Assembly: GCA_023898685.1 (NCBI GenBank)
Contig: CP060234.1
Coordinates: forward strand, 744,001-808,000
Origin: Phycisphaeraceae bacterium
GTDB lineage: Bacteria > Planctomycetota > Phycisphaerae > Phycisphaerales > UBA1924
Length of the DNA: 64,000 nucleotides
Reading direction: 5' to 3'
The notes under the pieces are model-generated. The model searched no databases and was not told where the DNA came from. It saw nothing but the letters and a program-made list of their open reading frames with translations. Both the position numbers and the translations under genes were made by a program. Position 1 is the first letter of the stretch. Each line of letters opens with the position of its first letter. Positions 21,600-29,760 of this stretch are shown piece after piece.

Positions 21600-24500
21600 A
21601 TGAGATCGCTCGTGTCCACCCTGGCGCTCGCCACGCTCGCCACCGCCGCCGGCGCCGAGCCGATGGTGCTCGACGACTTTGCCGACGCGGGCCGCTGGAC
21701 GGTCGTCAAGACCGAGGGCGTCGAGCTCACGCTCTCGGCCGTGCCGGGCACGAAGGGCGACGCGACGCGGCTCGACTACGACTTTACGAAGGGCGCGGGC
21801 TACTGCATCATCCGGCGGGAGTTCGATCTGCCGCTTCCGGCCAACTACCGCTTCGACATCGACGTCAGGGGCGCGGGCCCCGCGAACAACCTCGAATTCA
21901 AGCTGGTGAGCCTCTCGGGCGACGATGTGTGGTGGGTCAACCGGCGTGCGTTCGAGCCGCCCGCAGAGTGGACGCACCTGCGCGACCGCAAGCGCCACTT
22001 CGAGTTCGCGTGGGGTCCCTCGGGCGGCGCGCCCCTCGCGAAGGTCGGTGCGATCGAGTTCGCGATCTCCGCCAACGAAGGCGGCAAGGGGCACATCGAT
22101 CTCGACGAGCTGACATTTGAGCCGCTGCCGGATGTCGACACGACGCCGGCCGGCGGGCAGTACAGCATCGGAACAGGCGACAACGGGCGCCCGCTCGGCG
22201 CCATCGGCCCGGACGGAACAATCCCGTGGGGCGGCACACCGGCCTCGGTGCTGAACAACGCCGAGTGGGTCGAGCTTTCGTTCGGCCATCCGGTCGAGTT
22301 CGGCGCGGTCGAGATCGATTGGGGCGATGCGAACGGAGCGCCGCCCTACGAGATCCAGTTCTCAGACGACGGGCGGTCGTTCCGCACCGTGCGGGACCTC
22401 GAGCGTGGGCGCGGCGGGACGCACGCGTTCTACCGGCCCGAGAGCGAGGCCGAGGCCGTGCGCCTCGTGACCCACGCCGGCTTCGCGGCTCAGCGTCCCA
22501 CGCGACTGCGGCTGGCTCCCATCGGCGAGGTGCCCGACGCCAATGCCTTCTGGTCGGCCCGGGCCGAGGCGTCTCGGCGGGGCCTCTACCCGGCCTACTT
22601 CCTTGGTGAGCGCGACGCCTGGACCGTCGTGGGCCTGCCCGACGATGACAACGAGGCGCTCATCAGCGAATACGGCGCGATCGAGCCCTTCAAGGGCGGC
22701 GGGTCGGTCGAGCCCTTCCTACATGTCGGCGATCGCCTCGTCACCTGGGCAGACGCGGAAATCTCACACACGCTCGGAGGGGGCTTCCTGCCGATCCCGA
22801 CCGTCACGTGGGAGGCGAGCGATGCGCGCCTCGACGTCACCGCCCTCGCGACGGGCGAGGCCGGCCGGAGCCGCCTCCTCATCCGCTACCGCGTGTCGAA
22901 CACGGGCGAGAAGGCCCAGCAGATCGTGCTCGAACTGACGGCGAGGCCCTTCCAGGTGTTGCCGTCATCGCAGCGGCTCAACATCGTCGGGGGCAAGGCC
23001 CATCACGCCGGCGCGATCCTCCCCGTTGGCGACGACACGCCCGCCGTTGATGAGAGCGTCGCGGACGCACTGGAGCGCGTCGGCGACCCCGACGGGCCCG
23101 TCTCCGCGTGGGCGACGTTCCCGCTGGCCATCGCGCCGGGTCGATCGAGCGAAATCGTGCTCTCGCTGCCGTTGCACGAGGAGGGTGATTCCCCCACGAT
23201 CGCGACCCCCGCCGAGTTTGACGCCGCGCTGAACGCCGAACGCGACCGCTGGTCGGCCCTGCTGGGCTCGCCGGGCCTTGTGCTCCCAGATGCGCAGCAG
23301 GACCTGATCGACACCTACCGCGCCGCGATCGCCGACATCCTGATCAACGCCGACGGCCCCGCCATCCAGCCCGGATCGCGGACGTACGAACGCTCATGGA
23401 TCCGCGACGGCGCGGTGAGCTCGCTCGCCCTGATCCACGCGGGCCTCGCCGACCGCGCCCGAGACTTCGTCAACTGGTACGCCGGCTATCAGTTCGACTC
23501 GGGCAAGGTCCCCTGCGTGGTCGACCGCCGCGGCCCCGACCCCGTCGACGAGAACGACTCGAACGGGGAGTTCCTCTTCTCGCTGCGCAACGCCTCGCTC
23601 GCCACGACCGACGCCGCCTCGGCCAACAACCTGCTGCAGCGCCATTACCAGGAGGTCCGCAAGGCCGTCAGCTACATGCAGTCGATCCGCGAGAAGCGGC
23701 TGAGCGATGCCGACGGGTTGGATCCCGACCCGATCCGGCAAGCCACGGTCGGGCTGCTCCAGAAGTCGATCAGCCATGAGGGCTACTCCGCCAAGCCCAT
23801 GCACTCGTACTGGGACGATTTCTGGGCCCTCCGCGGCTTCGAGGACGCCGCCGACATCGCGCGGCGGCTTGGCGAGCAGCGTGACGAGCGGCAATGGACC
23901 GGCTACGCCCGCGGCTTCCGCGACGACCTCTACGACTCGATCCGCTTCGCCGCCGGCATGCACCACATCGACTACGTCCCGGGCTGCGCCGAATTGGGCG
24001 ACTTCGACGCCACCTCGACCTCTATCGCGATCTTCCCCGTCGGCGAGCTGGGCCGGGCGCCCGAGCCCCTGCTCACCAACACGTTCGAGAAGTACTGGGA
24101 CTTCTTCGTCAAGCGCCGCGACGGCGTGGAGCCATGGGACGGCATGACGCCCTACGAGTGCCGCATCGTCGGGTCGCTCGTGCGGCTGGGCTGGGCCGAC
24201 CGCGCCCACGCGGTGCTCGGCTGGCTGCTCGATCGCCGCAGCCCCGAGGGCTGGGAGCAATGGGGCGAGATCGCCTACGCCGACCCGGACACCGACCGCT
24301 ATGTGGGCGACATGCCCCACACGTGGGTCGCCTCGGGCTACGCGCTCTCGCTGCTCTCCATGTTCGCGTATGAACGGGGCGACGAGATCGTGCTCGCGCC
24401 CGCGATGCCTCGGGATTGGATCTTCTCGTCCACGGGGGTCGGCGTCGATCGCTTCTGGACGCCGTGGGGTCCGCTCTCGTACCGATTCGCGGGTCAGGGG

Positions 24501-24674
24501 AGCACGGCGGTGCTCGAACTGCATGACGTGCCCGACGCGCCCGGCGGGTTCTCGCTCAGGATCCCGGGGGGGCAGGTCGACGAGGTCCTGGTCGATGGCA
24601 CGCCCCGGCGGCCGCAGGACGGGTTCATCCACCTTGCGGCGGAAGATCGGATCGTCACGATCCGCTACCGCTGA
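21600..24674 (+). CDS. Large secreted six-hairpin glycosidase-like protein
   Basis: A 1024-residue exported protein. After the signal peptide (MRSLVSTLALATLATAAGA) comes a CBM-like beta-sandwich (about 20-175: LDDFADAGRWTVV ... GHIDLDELTFEPLP). Next is a discoidin-like segment (about 210-310: WVELSFGHPVEFGAVEIDWG, YEIQFSDDGRSF). The large catalytic part has the beta-sandwich plus (alpha/alpha)6 architecture of six-hairpin glycosidases (SRTYERSWIRDGAVSSLALI; SYWDDFWALRGF; DMPHTWVASGYALSLLSMFAY). Three ATGs in a row start at 21594. The third (21600) is best spaced from AAAGGA. It lacks a sorting tag. It probably degrades an oligosaccharide or polysaccharide; linkage and sugar are unknown. It lies 216 bp after the dockerin protein. 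Confidence 0.75.
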   Translation: MRSLVSTLALATLATAAGAEPMVLDDFADAGRWTVVKTEGVELTLSAVPGTKGDATRLDYDFTKGAGYCIIRREFDLPLPANYRFDIDVRGAGPANNLEFKLVSLSGDDVWWVNRRAFEPPAEWTHLRDRKRHFEFAWGPSGGAPLAKVGAIEFAISANEGGKGHIDLDELTFEPLPDVDTTPAGGQYSIGTGDNGRPLGAIGPDGTIPWGGTPASVLNNAEWVELSFGHPVEFGAVEIDWGDANGAPPYEIQFSDDGRSFRTVRDLERGRGGTHAFYRPESEAEAVRLVTHAGFAAQRPTRLRLAPIGEVPDANAFWSARAEASRRGLYPAYFLGERDAWTVVGLPDDDNEALISEYGAIEPFKGGGSVEPFLHVGDRLVTWADAEISHTLGGGFLPIPTVTWEASDARLDVTALATGEAGRSRLLIRYRVSNTGEKAQQIVLELTARPFQVLPSSQRLNIVGGKAHHAGAILPVGDDTPAVDESVADALERVGDPDGPVSAWATFPLAIAPGRSSEIVLSLPLHEEGDSPTIATPAEFDAALNAERDRWSALLGSPGLVLPDAQQDLIDTYRAAIADILINADGPAIQPGSRTYERSWIRDGAVSSLALIHAGLADRARDFVNWYAGYQFDSGKVPCVVDRRGPDPVDENDSNGEFLFSLRNASLATTDAASANNLLQRHYQEVRKAVSYMQSIREKRLSDADGLDPDPIRQATVGLLQKSISHEGYSAKPMHSYWDDFWALRGFEDAADIARRLGEQRDERQWTGYARGFRDDLYDSIRFAAGMHHIDYVPGCAELGDFDATSTSIAIFPVGELGRAPEPLLTNTFEKYWDFFVKRRDGVEPWDGMTPYECRIVGSLVRLGWADRAHAVLGWLLDRRSPEGWEQWGEIAYADPDTDRYVGDMPHTWVASGYALSLLSMFAYERGDEIVLAPAMPRDWIFSSTGVGVDRFWTPWGPLSYRFAGQGSTAVLELHDVPDAPGGFSLRIPGGQVDEVLVDGTPRRPQDGFIHLAAEDRIVTIRYR

Positions 24675-24726
24675 GCGGGGCGGCCATGTGATACGGATCG
24701 TGAATGATCGTTGCGCGTCACCGCAT

Positions 24727-24804
24727 GGTGCCACCACCCATCCGCGGGTGGTGTTCCTGCGTGCCGGCGCACAAAGACACGACCCGAGGACGGGTCGTGG
24801 CACC
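24727..24804. repeat. GGTGCCAC-bounded palindromic element, copy 2
   Basis: Outer arms are GGTGCCACCACCC (24727-24739) and GGGTCGTGGCACC (24792-24804). Inner stems are CGACCCG/CGGGTCG. It lies between convergent genes and has the same ends as the copies at 4596 and 28738. Confidence 0.6.
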
Positions 24805-24903
24805 GCCGTCCGCGCGACGATCAATCCCGATCCGTATGAGTCCATCGGCCCGATCACCGGCCTGAGCACGTCATCCCGTAACTCACGGGCGCCCGCGCAG
24901 ACA

Positions 24904-24933
24904 AAGGGCCCGGCGTTGGCAGGCCGGGCCCTT
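24904..24933 (-). terminator. Terminator-like hairpin after the CBM-like dockerin gene
   Basis: AAGGGCCCGGC (24904-24914) pairs with GCCGGGCCCTT (24923-24933). On the minus strand it is followed by a short TTTGT, so it probably ends transcription of the minus-strand gene that stops at 24962. The T tract is weak. Confidence 0.5.
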
Positions 24934-24961
24934 GAGTTATTCGGTAATCCTGCTCAGCCCA

Positions 24962-25822
24962 TCAGGGGCAGCCGGCCAGGAACGCATCGACGAACCCGGT
25001 GATGTCCGAGAGGTCCCAGACGCCGAACGGCTCGGAGTTGTCCGCCGCGTCCTGCTGGTTGAGGAACGCGTCGATGAACCCCGTGATGTCGGCCAGGTCG
25101 AGGATGTTGTACGGCTCGGCGATGTCGGCCGCGTTGCACCCGCCCGGCAGATCGCCCTGGACGTAGTACAGGTCGTCCCAGTAGATCGTGCCTGTCGGCA
25201 GCGGATCGGACGCGTAGTTGCCCGCGAAGAACCGCAGCGGCAGGATCGTCACGCTGGTCGCGTACGGCGGGAAATCGCCGACCGCGAGCATCATCGCATC
25301 GGTCACCGTCGCCTCGAAGGAATGCCACTGGCCGTTGGTCGCCATCTGGTCGACATTGAACTCGAACGAGGTGTACACCGAGAAGTTCGGCGGCTCACGC
25401 CGGAATTCGAGCTTGATGCCGACGACCGCGTCGTTCGCCAGCGTCTCGCCGTCGGGAACGAGGTACCAGCCCGTGATGTGCACGTCCCCGCCCAGGTAGG
25501 TGTAGTCGGGGTTGTACAGGTCGCTGCCATCCGGCACGAAGGTGTCGGTCGAGAAACCCTGGAACTGCGTGCTCGGGCCCGCCGAGGGACGCAGGCGGAT
25601 CGACCTCGTGCCCGTGCGGGCGTACAACCCGCCGCTGGCGGTGTCGACGTAGTCGCTCGCCGTGACGTTGAATCCCTTCCAGCCCTGCGGCAGCGCGGGG
25701 CTGGAAATCCCGGGCTCCTCGAAGCTCGGGTTGTAGAGATCAGGGTGATCGCCCGGGGCGGCCATTGCGGCGCAGGCGGCGAGGCCGCAAGTGATCGTGA
25801 TGCTCAACACTCTCCGTGACAT
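24962..25822 (-). CDS. CBM-like secreted protein with GC-type dockerin, LacI-controlled
   Basis: A 286-residue exported protein. The start ATG 25822 follows AAGGAGACGACG and begins the signal peptide (MSRRVLSITITCGLAACAAMA). The mature part is a galactose-binding-like jelly roll of the CBM4/9/22 type. It shows NPSFEEPG near the start, SIRLRPSAG, and GTIYWDDLYYVQG at the end of the fold. Two dockerin repeats follow (ILDLADITGFIDAFL, VWDLSDITGFVDAFL), ending AGCP. It probably binds the glycan target at the cell surface. The promoter holds a perfect copy of the LacI-type palindrome, tying it to the symporter and GH94/GH144 genes. Confidence 0.8.
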   Translation of the reverse strand: MSRRVLSITITCGLAACAAMAAPGDHPDLYNPSFEEPGISSPALPQGWKGFNVTASDYVDTASGGLYARTGTRSIRLRPSAGPSTQFQGFSTDTFVPDGSDLYNPDYTYLGGDVHITGWYLVPDGETLANDAVVGIKLEFRREPPNFSVYTSFEFNVDQMATNGQWHSFEATVTDAMMLAVGDFPPYATSVTILPLRFFAGNYASDPLPTGTIYWDDLYYVQGDLPGGCNAADIAEPYNILDLADITGFIDAFLNQQDAADNSEPFGVWDLSDITGFVDAFLAGCP

Positions 25823-25878
25823 CGTCGTCTCCTTCGTGCGAATGACCCGACCGCTTCTCGATGGTCGGCCTGCGCGGC

Positions 25879-25906
25879 ATTGTAAACGTTTACATATCTG
25901 TGTCAA
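25879..25906 (-). promoter_or_regulatory. Promoter with perfect LacI-type operator
   Basis: On the minus strand: TTGACA (25906-25901), a 16-bp spacer and TACAAT (25884-25879). The perfect palindrome TGTAAACGTTTACA (25881-25894) fills most of the spacer and overlaps the -10. It lies 59 bp before the ATG at 25822. Confidence 0.8.
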
Positions 25907-26102
25907 TACTCTTTCGACCGATTCTCGCGGGGGAAATACCCCAATTCAAGGTTCGCACCCTGTTTTTGGGTAGCAAAAATAAACCAAACCATGAACCTGA
26001 GGTGCCGCGCCACCCGGTCGGCCGCCCCCAACAATCCTGCTTCATGCCACCGGAATGCACCCATGAGCCGGTCCGACCAAGCCCGCGAGCCGGGGCGGCC
26101 CG

Positions 26103-28559
26103 GTGAGTTTGGCGCTGGTCGAGGGCTGGTTCGCCTCGCACGGCTGGGAGCCATTCAGCTTCCAGCGGGACGCCTGGCGTGCCCACAGCGAGGGGCGGTC
26201 CGGGCTCATCCACGCGCCGACCGGCACCGGCAAGACGCTCGCGGCCCTCTTCGGCCCCGTGATCGATTGGGCCGACTCCGAGGAGGGGCGGGCGTGCCAG
26301 GAATCGGGCGAGGCCCCCCCGCTGCGGCTGCTCTGGATCACACCGATGCGCGCGCTCGCGAACGATACATACGAGTCGCTCCGCGAGCCGCTCGGTGAAC
26401 TGGGCCTGGCGTGGACGATCGAGAAGCGCACAGGCGACACGTCGAGCAGCGCCAAGGCCCGTCAGCGACGGTCCATGCCGACGGCGCTGGTCACGACACC
26501 CGAGAGCCTGACGATCCTGCTGAGCTACGCCGAGTCGGCGGCGCTGCTGCGGGGCGTGCGCACAGTCGTCGTCGACGAATGGCACGAGCTGCTGGGCAGC
26601 AAGCGGGGCGTGCAGACCGAGCTCGCGCTCGCGCGGATGCGCACGCTCGCGCCGGGCGTCCGCCTCTGGGGGCTCAGCGCGACACTGGGCAACATCGACG
26701 AGGCGGCGCGCGCGCTCGTGGGCATCGACGCGGAGGAGCCCATGCTGATCCGGGGCATCAGCCCCAAGGCGATCGAGGTCGAGAGCGTCCGGCCCGCGGA
26801 GATAGAACGCTTCCCCTGGGCCGGGCACTTCGGCACCAGGCTCGTCGACGACGTGATCGCCCGGGTCGAGCGGGCCGGCACTTCGCTGGTGTTCACCAAC
26901 ACCCGCTCACAGGCCGAGGCGTGGTTCCGCGGGATCGTCCGGCGGAGGCCCGATCTGCTGGGCAAGGTCGCGCTCCACCACGGCTCGCTCGACCGAGAGG
27001 TCCGCGAACGCGTCGAGGCGGCGCTGCGCACGCGCGACTTCGGGCTGCGGTGCGTCGTCTGCACGTCGAGCCTCGACCTGGGCGTCGACTTCTCGCCCGT
27101 CGACCAGGTGATCCAGATCGGCAGCCCCAAGGGCATCGCGAGGCTCATCCAGCGGGCGGGGCGGAGCGGGCACCAGCCCGGGGCGGTGAGCCGGATCGCG
27201 TGCGTGCCGAGCCATGCACTGGAGTTGATCGAATTCGCCAGCGCCCGCGACGCGATCGAATCCAGCACGATCGAGCGGCGCGTCCCGGTCCCCAAGCCCC
27301 TGGACGTGCTGAGCCAGCACCTCGTCACGGCCGCGATGGGGGGCGGGTTCGACGAGGCGGCGCTGAAGCGCGAGGTGCTCGGTTGCCACGCCTACCGCGG
27401 CCTGTCCGACGACGAGTGGGCGTGGGCGATGTCGTTCGTGCACACCGGGGGCGAGACGCTGGGGGCCTACCCCGACTACGCGCGGATCACGCGCGAGGAA
27501 GGGCTGTGGAAGGTCGCCGGGCGGCGGATCGCGACGCGCCACCGCATGGGGATCGGCACGATCGTCGCCGACGCGGCCGTCGTGCTCAAGTTCGCCAACG
27601 GTCGCGTGCTGGGGTCGATCGAAGAGGCGTTCCTGTCGCGTCTGAGCCCGGGTGAGCGGTTCGTCTTCGGGGGACGCCAGCTCGAACTCGTCAAGCTCCG
27701 GCAGATGACCGCGACCGTGCGCCCCGCGAAGGGGCACGGGAAGATCCCCCGCTGGCACGGCGGCAAGATGCCGCTGAGCACGCAGCTCGCCGACGCGGTG
27801 CGCCGGCGGCTGAGCGACGCGGGCGAGGGCGTGTTCGACGGGCCGGAGATGGAGGCCCTGCGTCCCTTGCTGGAACTCCAGGCCAGGCTGTCGCGCCTGC
27901 CCCGGCACGACGAGGTGCTCGTCGAATCGATCGAGACCCAGGACGGGTTCCACCTGTTCTGCTTCCCCTTCGGCGGGCGGCTCGCGCACGAGGGGCTGGG
28001 GGCGGTGCTGAGCCTGCGTCTGAGCCGGCGGACGCCCGCGTCGATCACCGCGGTGGTCAACGACTACGGCATCGAGCTGGTGACCGATGAGCCGATCAGG
28101 CTCGACGAGGCGGCGTGGCGCGACCTGCTGAGCCCCGAGGGTATCGTCGACGACATGCTCGCCTCGGTGAACGAGAGCCAGATGGCGAGGCGGCAGTTCC
28201 GCGAGGTGGCGCGGATCGCGGGGCTCACGCATCAGGGCTATCCGGGGCGGGCGGTCTCGTCCCGCCTGCTCCAGGCGTCGAGCGACATGTTCTTCGACGT
28301 GTTCGACCAATTCGACCCCGGCAACCTGCTGCTCGCCCAGGCAAGGCACGAGGTGATCGAGGGCCAGCTCGAGGCGACCCGACTGCGCGACGTGCTCGAC
28401 GCGTGCGGCTCGCGTAGGCTGGTGCTCGTCGAGCCCGAGACGGTTACGCCCCTGGCGTTCCCGCTGTTCGCGGAGAGCCTGCGGGCGACGACGGTGAGCA
28501 GCGAGTCGTGGGAGGACCGGGTGAGGAAGATGGCGGTGAGGCTGGAGGCGGAGGCGTGA
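26103..28559 (+). CDS. Ligase-associated DNA damage response DEXH-box helicase (Lhr-like)
   Basis: An 818-residue superfamily 2 helicase. Motif I is PTGTGKT (about 39-45) and motif II is DEWH (about 157-160: VVVDEWHELLGSKRG), then LSATLGN. The second RecA domain has VFTNTRSQAEAWF, VCTSSLDLGVDFSPV and IQRAGRSGHQPG. The Lhr-type winged-helix and C-terminal domain fills the rest. The size and the neighbouring PdeM gene match the bacterial ligase-associated DNA damage response system. In its full form that system also has an MBL-fold exonuclease and an ATP-dependent DNA ligase. Neither is present here. The start is GTG at 26103, seven codons before the conserved WFASHGW. Role: probable DNA repair helicase. 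Confidence 0.85.
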   Translation: MSLALVEGWFASHGWEPFSFQRDAWRAHSEGRSGLIHAPTGTGKTLAALFGPVIDWADSEEGRACQESGEAPPLRLLWITPMRALANDTYESLREPLGELGLAWTIEKRTGDTSSSAKARQRRSMPTALVTTPESLTILLSYAESAALLRGVRTVVVDEWHELLGSKRGVQTELALARMRTLAPGVRLWGLSATLGNIDEAARALVGIDAEEPMLIRGISPKAIEVESVRPAEIERFPWAGHFGTRLVDDVIARVERAGTSLVFTNTRSQAEAWFRGIVRRRPDLLGKVALHHGSLDREVRERVEAALRTRDFGLRCVVCTSSLDLGVDFSPVDQVIQIGSPKGIARLIQRAGRSGHQPGAVSRIACVPSHALELIEFASARDAIESSTIERRVPVPKPLDVLSQHLVTAAMGGGFDEAALKREVLGCHAYRGLSDDEWAWAMSFVHTGGETLGAYPDYARITREEGLWKVAGRRIATRHRMGIGTIVADAAVVLKFANGRVLGSIEEAFLSRLSPGERFVFGGRQLELVKLRQMTATVRPAKGHGKIPRWHGGKMPLSTQLADAVRRRLSDAGEGVFDGPEMEALRPLLELQARLSRLPRHDEVLVESIETQDGFHLFCFPFGGRLAHEGLGAVLSLRLSRRTPASITAVVNDYGIELVTDEPIRLDEAAWRDLLSPEGIVDDMLASVNESQMARRQFREVARIAGLTHQGYPGRAVSSRLLQASSDMFFDVFDQFDPGNLLLAQARHEVIEGQLEATRLRDVLDACGSRRLVLVEPETVTPLAFPLFAESLRATTVSSESWEDRVRKMAVRLEAEA

Positions 28560-28569
28560 ACGGGGCTCC

Positions 28570-28911
28570 TTCAGAGCGTGGAGCGCGAGCGACACGATTC
28601 CCGTGCCGGGCGGTTGCGCCGGAAAGAGGTTTCAACGCGGAGGGCGCGGAGGGGCGCGGAGGCAGGGAACGCGTGGCCCATGTCGGGCGGCATGCCCAAG
28701 CGGAGCTTGGGCGATTTTCCGGAGCAGGACCGAGCCGGGGTGCCACTGCTCGCCGTCCTCGGCGCAGCGGTGCTCTCAAACGGACATCGCACTTCGTGCG
28801 ATGGCACGACTGCGCCGAGGACGGCGAGTCGTGGCACCCACGAAGCCAGCACGCCCGGGGCGGGCGTGGCACACCGAGAAGAATCGTGTCGCTGGCGCTC
28901 CACGCTCTGAA
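28570..28911. repeat. 31-bp-arm palindromic element, copy 2, with 280-bp interior
   Basis: The left arm 28570-28600 and right arm 28881-28911 match at 30 of 31 positions as inverted repeats. They begin TTCAGAGCGTGGAGCGC and end GACACGATTC. In copies 1 and 3 the arms are only about 22-31 bp apart. Here 280 bp separate them, including a member of another palindrome family. This suggests insertion into an older element. Confidence 0.8.
28738..28839. repeat. GGTGCCAC-bounded palindromic element, copy 3 (nested)
   Basis: The left arm (28738-28766, starting GGGTGCCACTGCTCGCC) and right arm (28810-28839, ending GGCGAGTCGTGGCACCC) are nearly perfect inverted copies of about 29 bp. An inner hairpin ATCGCAC/GTGCGAT lies between. 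It is located inside the interior of the 31-bp-arm element. Confidence 0.75.
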
Positions 28912-28941
28912 AGAAGCCGGCGATTCATGCGGAGGACACGG

Positions 28942-29628
28942 GTGACGACCGACGCGCTCGAATCCGGGCTCGCGGCTTCGGTCGAGTTCGCGGGAGAGCG
29001 GCTGACGCTGCTCGCCGACCGTGCGATGTGGTGGCCGGCACAGCGCACCCTGCTCGTCGCCGATCTGCACCTGGGCAAGCCCGCGTCGTTCCGGGCCGCG
29101 GGGGCGCCGGTGCCCGAGCGGGTCACGGCCCACGACCTCGATCGGCTCGCAGGATTGATCGCGCGCCACGACGCCCGTCGACTCGTCATGCTGGGCGACC
29201 TCGCCCACGACCACGTCGCGTGGCAGCAGCGCACGCTCGACGCGTTCGCGGCCTGGCGAGATCAACACGACGCCGTCGAGATCGTCCTCGTGCGCGGCAA
29301 CCACGACCGGTGGGCGAAGGACCCGCCGCCCGAACTGCACATCGACGCGGTCGACCCGGGCTGGCGGCTGGGCCCGATCGCGATGCACCACGAGCCGGTC
29401 GAGTCTGAGAGCCCGATCCTGTGCGGGCATGTCCACCCGGGCGTCGCGTTGCGGGGCCGGCGGGCGAGCGCGGGGCTGCGGGCGCCGTGCTTCTGGTTCA
29501 CGCAGACCAGGGGCGTGCTCCCCGCGTTCGGCTCGTTCACGGGGTGCGCCGTCGTCCGCCCGGCGCGCGGCGATCGCGTCTTCGCGATCGGCGACGGGCG
29601 TGTGATCGAGATTCCGGGCCCAGCGTAA
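28942..29628 (+). CDS. pdeM: Ligase-associated DNA damage response endonuclease PdeM
   Basis: A 228-residue metallophosphoesterase. The two-metal motifs are complete: ADLHLGK (D-x-H), LGDLAHD (G-D), RGNHDRW (G-N-H-D/E), AMHHEP and CGHVHPG (G-H-x-H). This motif set and spacing is that of PdeM, the phosphoesterase of the ligase-associated repair cassette. The GTG at 28942 is preferred because GGAGG (28931-28935) sits six bases before it. An ATG at 28927 would place the ribosome site inside the gene, and longer frames run into repeat DNA. The helicase gene lies just upstream on the same strand. Likely activity: nuclease or phosphodiesterase in DNA repair. Confidence 0.85.
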   Translation: MTTDALESGLAASVEFAGERLTLLADRAMWWPAQRTLLVADLHLGKPASFRAAGAPVPERVTAHDLDRLAGLIARHDARRLVMLGDLAHDHVAWQQRTLDAFAAWRDQHDAVEIVLVRGNHDRWAKDPPPELHIDAVDPGWRLGPIAMHHEPVESESPILCGHVHPGVALRGRRASAGLRAPCFWFTQTRGVLPAFGSFTGCAVVRPARGDRVFAIGDGRVIEIPGPA

Positions 29629-29644
29629 GCGGGCGACCAAATGA

Positions 29645-29725
29645 GCCCGGAGCGTGAGCGATGGGCCAATATGCAGCAACCTCCGTGAGCTCTTGCACGC
29701 TCGGCCCATCGCTCACGCTCCGGGC
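29645..29725. terminator. Perfect 23-bp inverted repeat between convergent genes
   Basis: The left arm 29645-29667 (starting GCCCGGAGCGTGAGCG) and right arm 29703-29725 are perfect inverted copies of 23 bp with a 35-bp loop. They lie between the ends of pdeM (plus) and the CRTAC1 gene (minus). A bidirectional terminator or a REP-like element are both possible. No T tract is seen. Confidence 0.5.
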
Positions 29726-29760
29726 ACCGTGTTGTCAGTGCGGCGCGCGGAGGATCCTCG

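Larger units (their letters stand above)
28560..28941. other. 382-bp non-coding stretch made of nested palindromes
   Basis: The stretch between helicase and pdeM is almost wholly occupied by palindromic DNA. The 31-bp arms are at 28570-28600 and 28881-28911. A GGTGCCAC element sits at 28738-28839. Smaller stems include CCCAAGC/GCTTGGG (28705-28721). Open frames across it are by-products of GC richness. A ribosome site GGAGG (28931-28935) for pdeM lies at its end. Confidence 0.6.
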
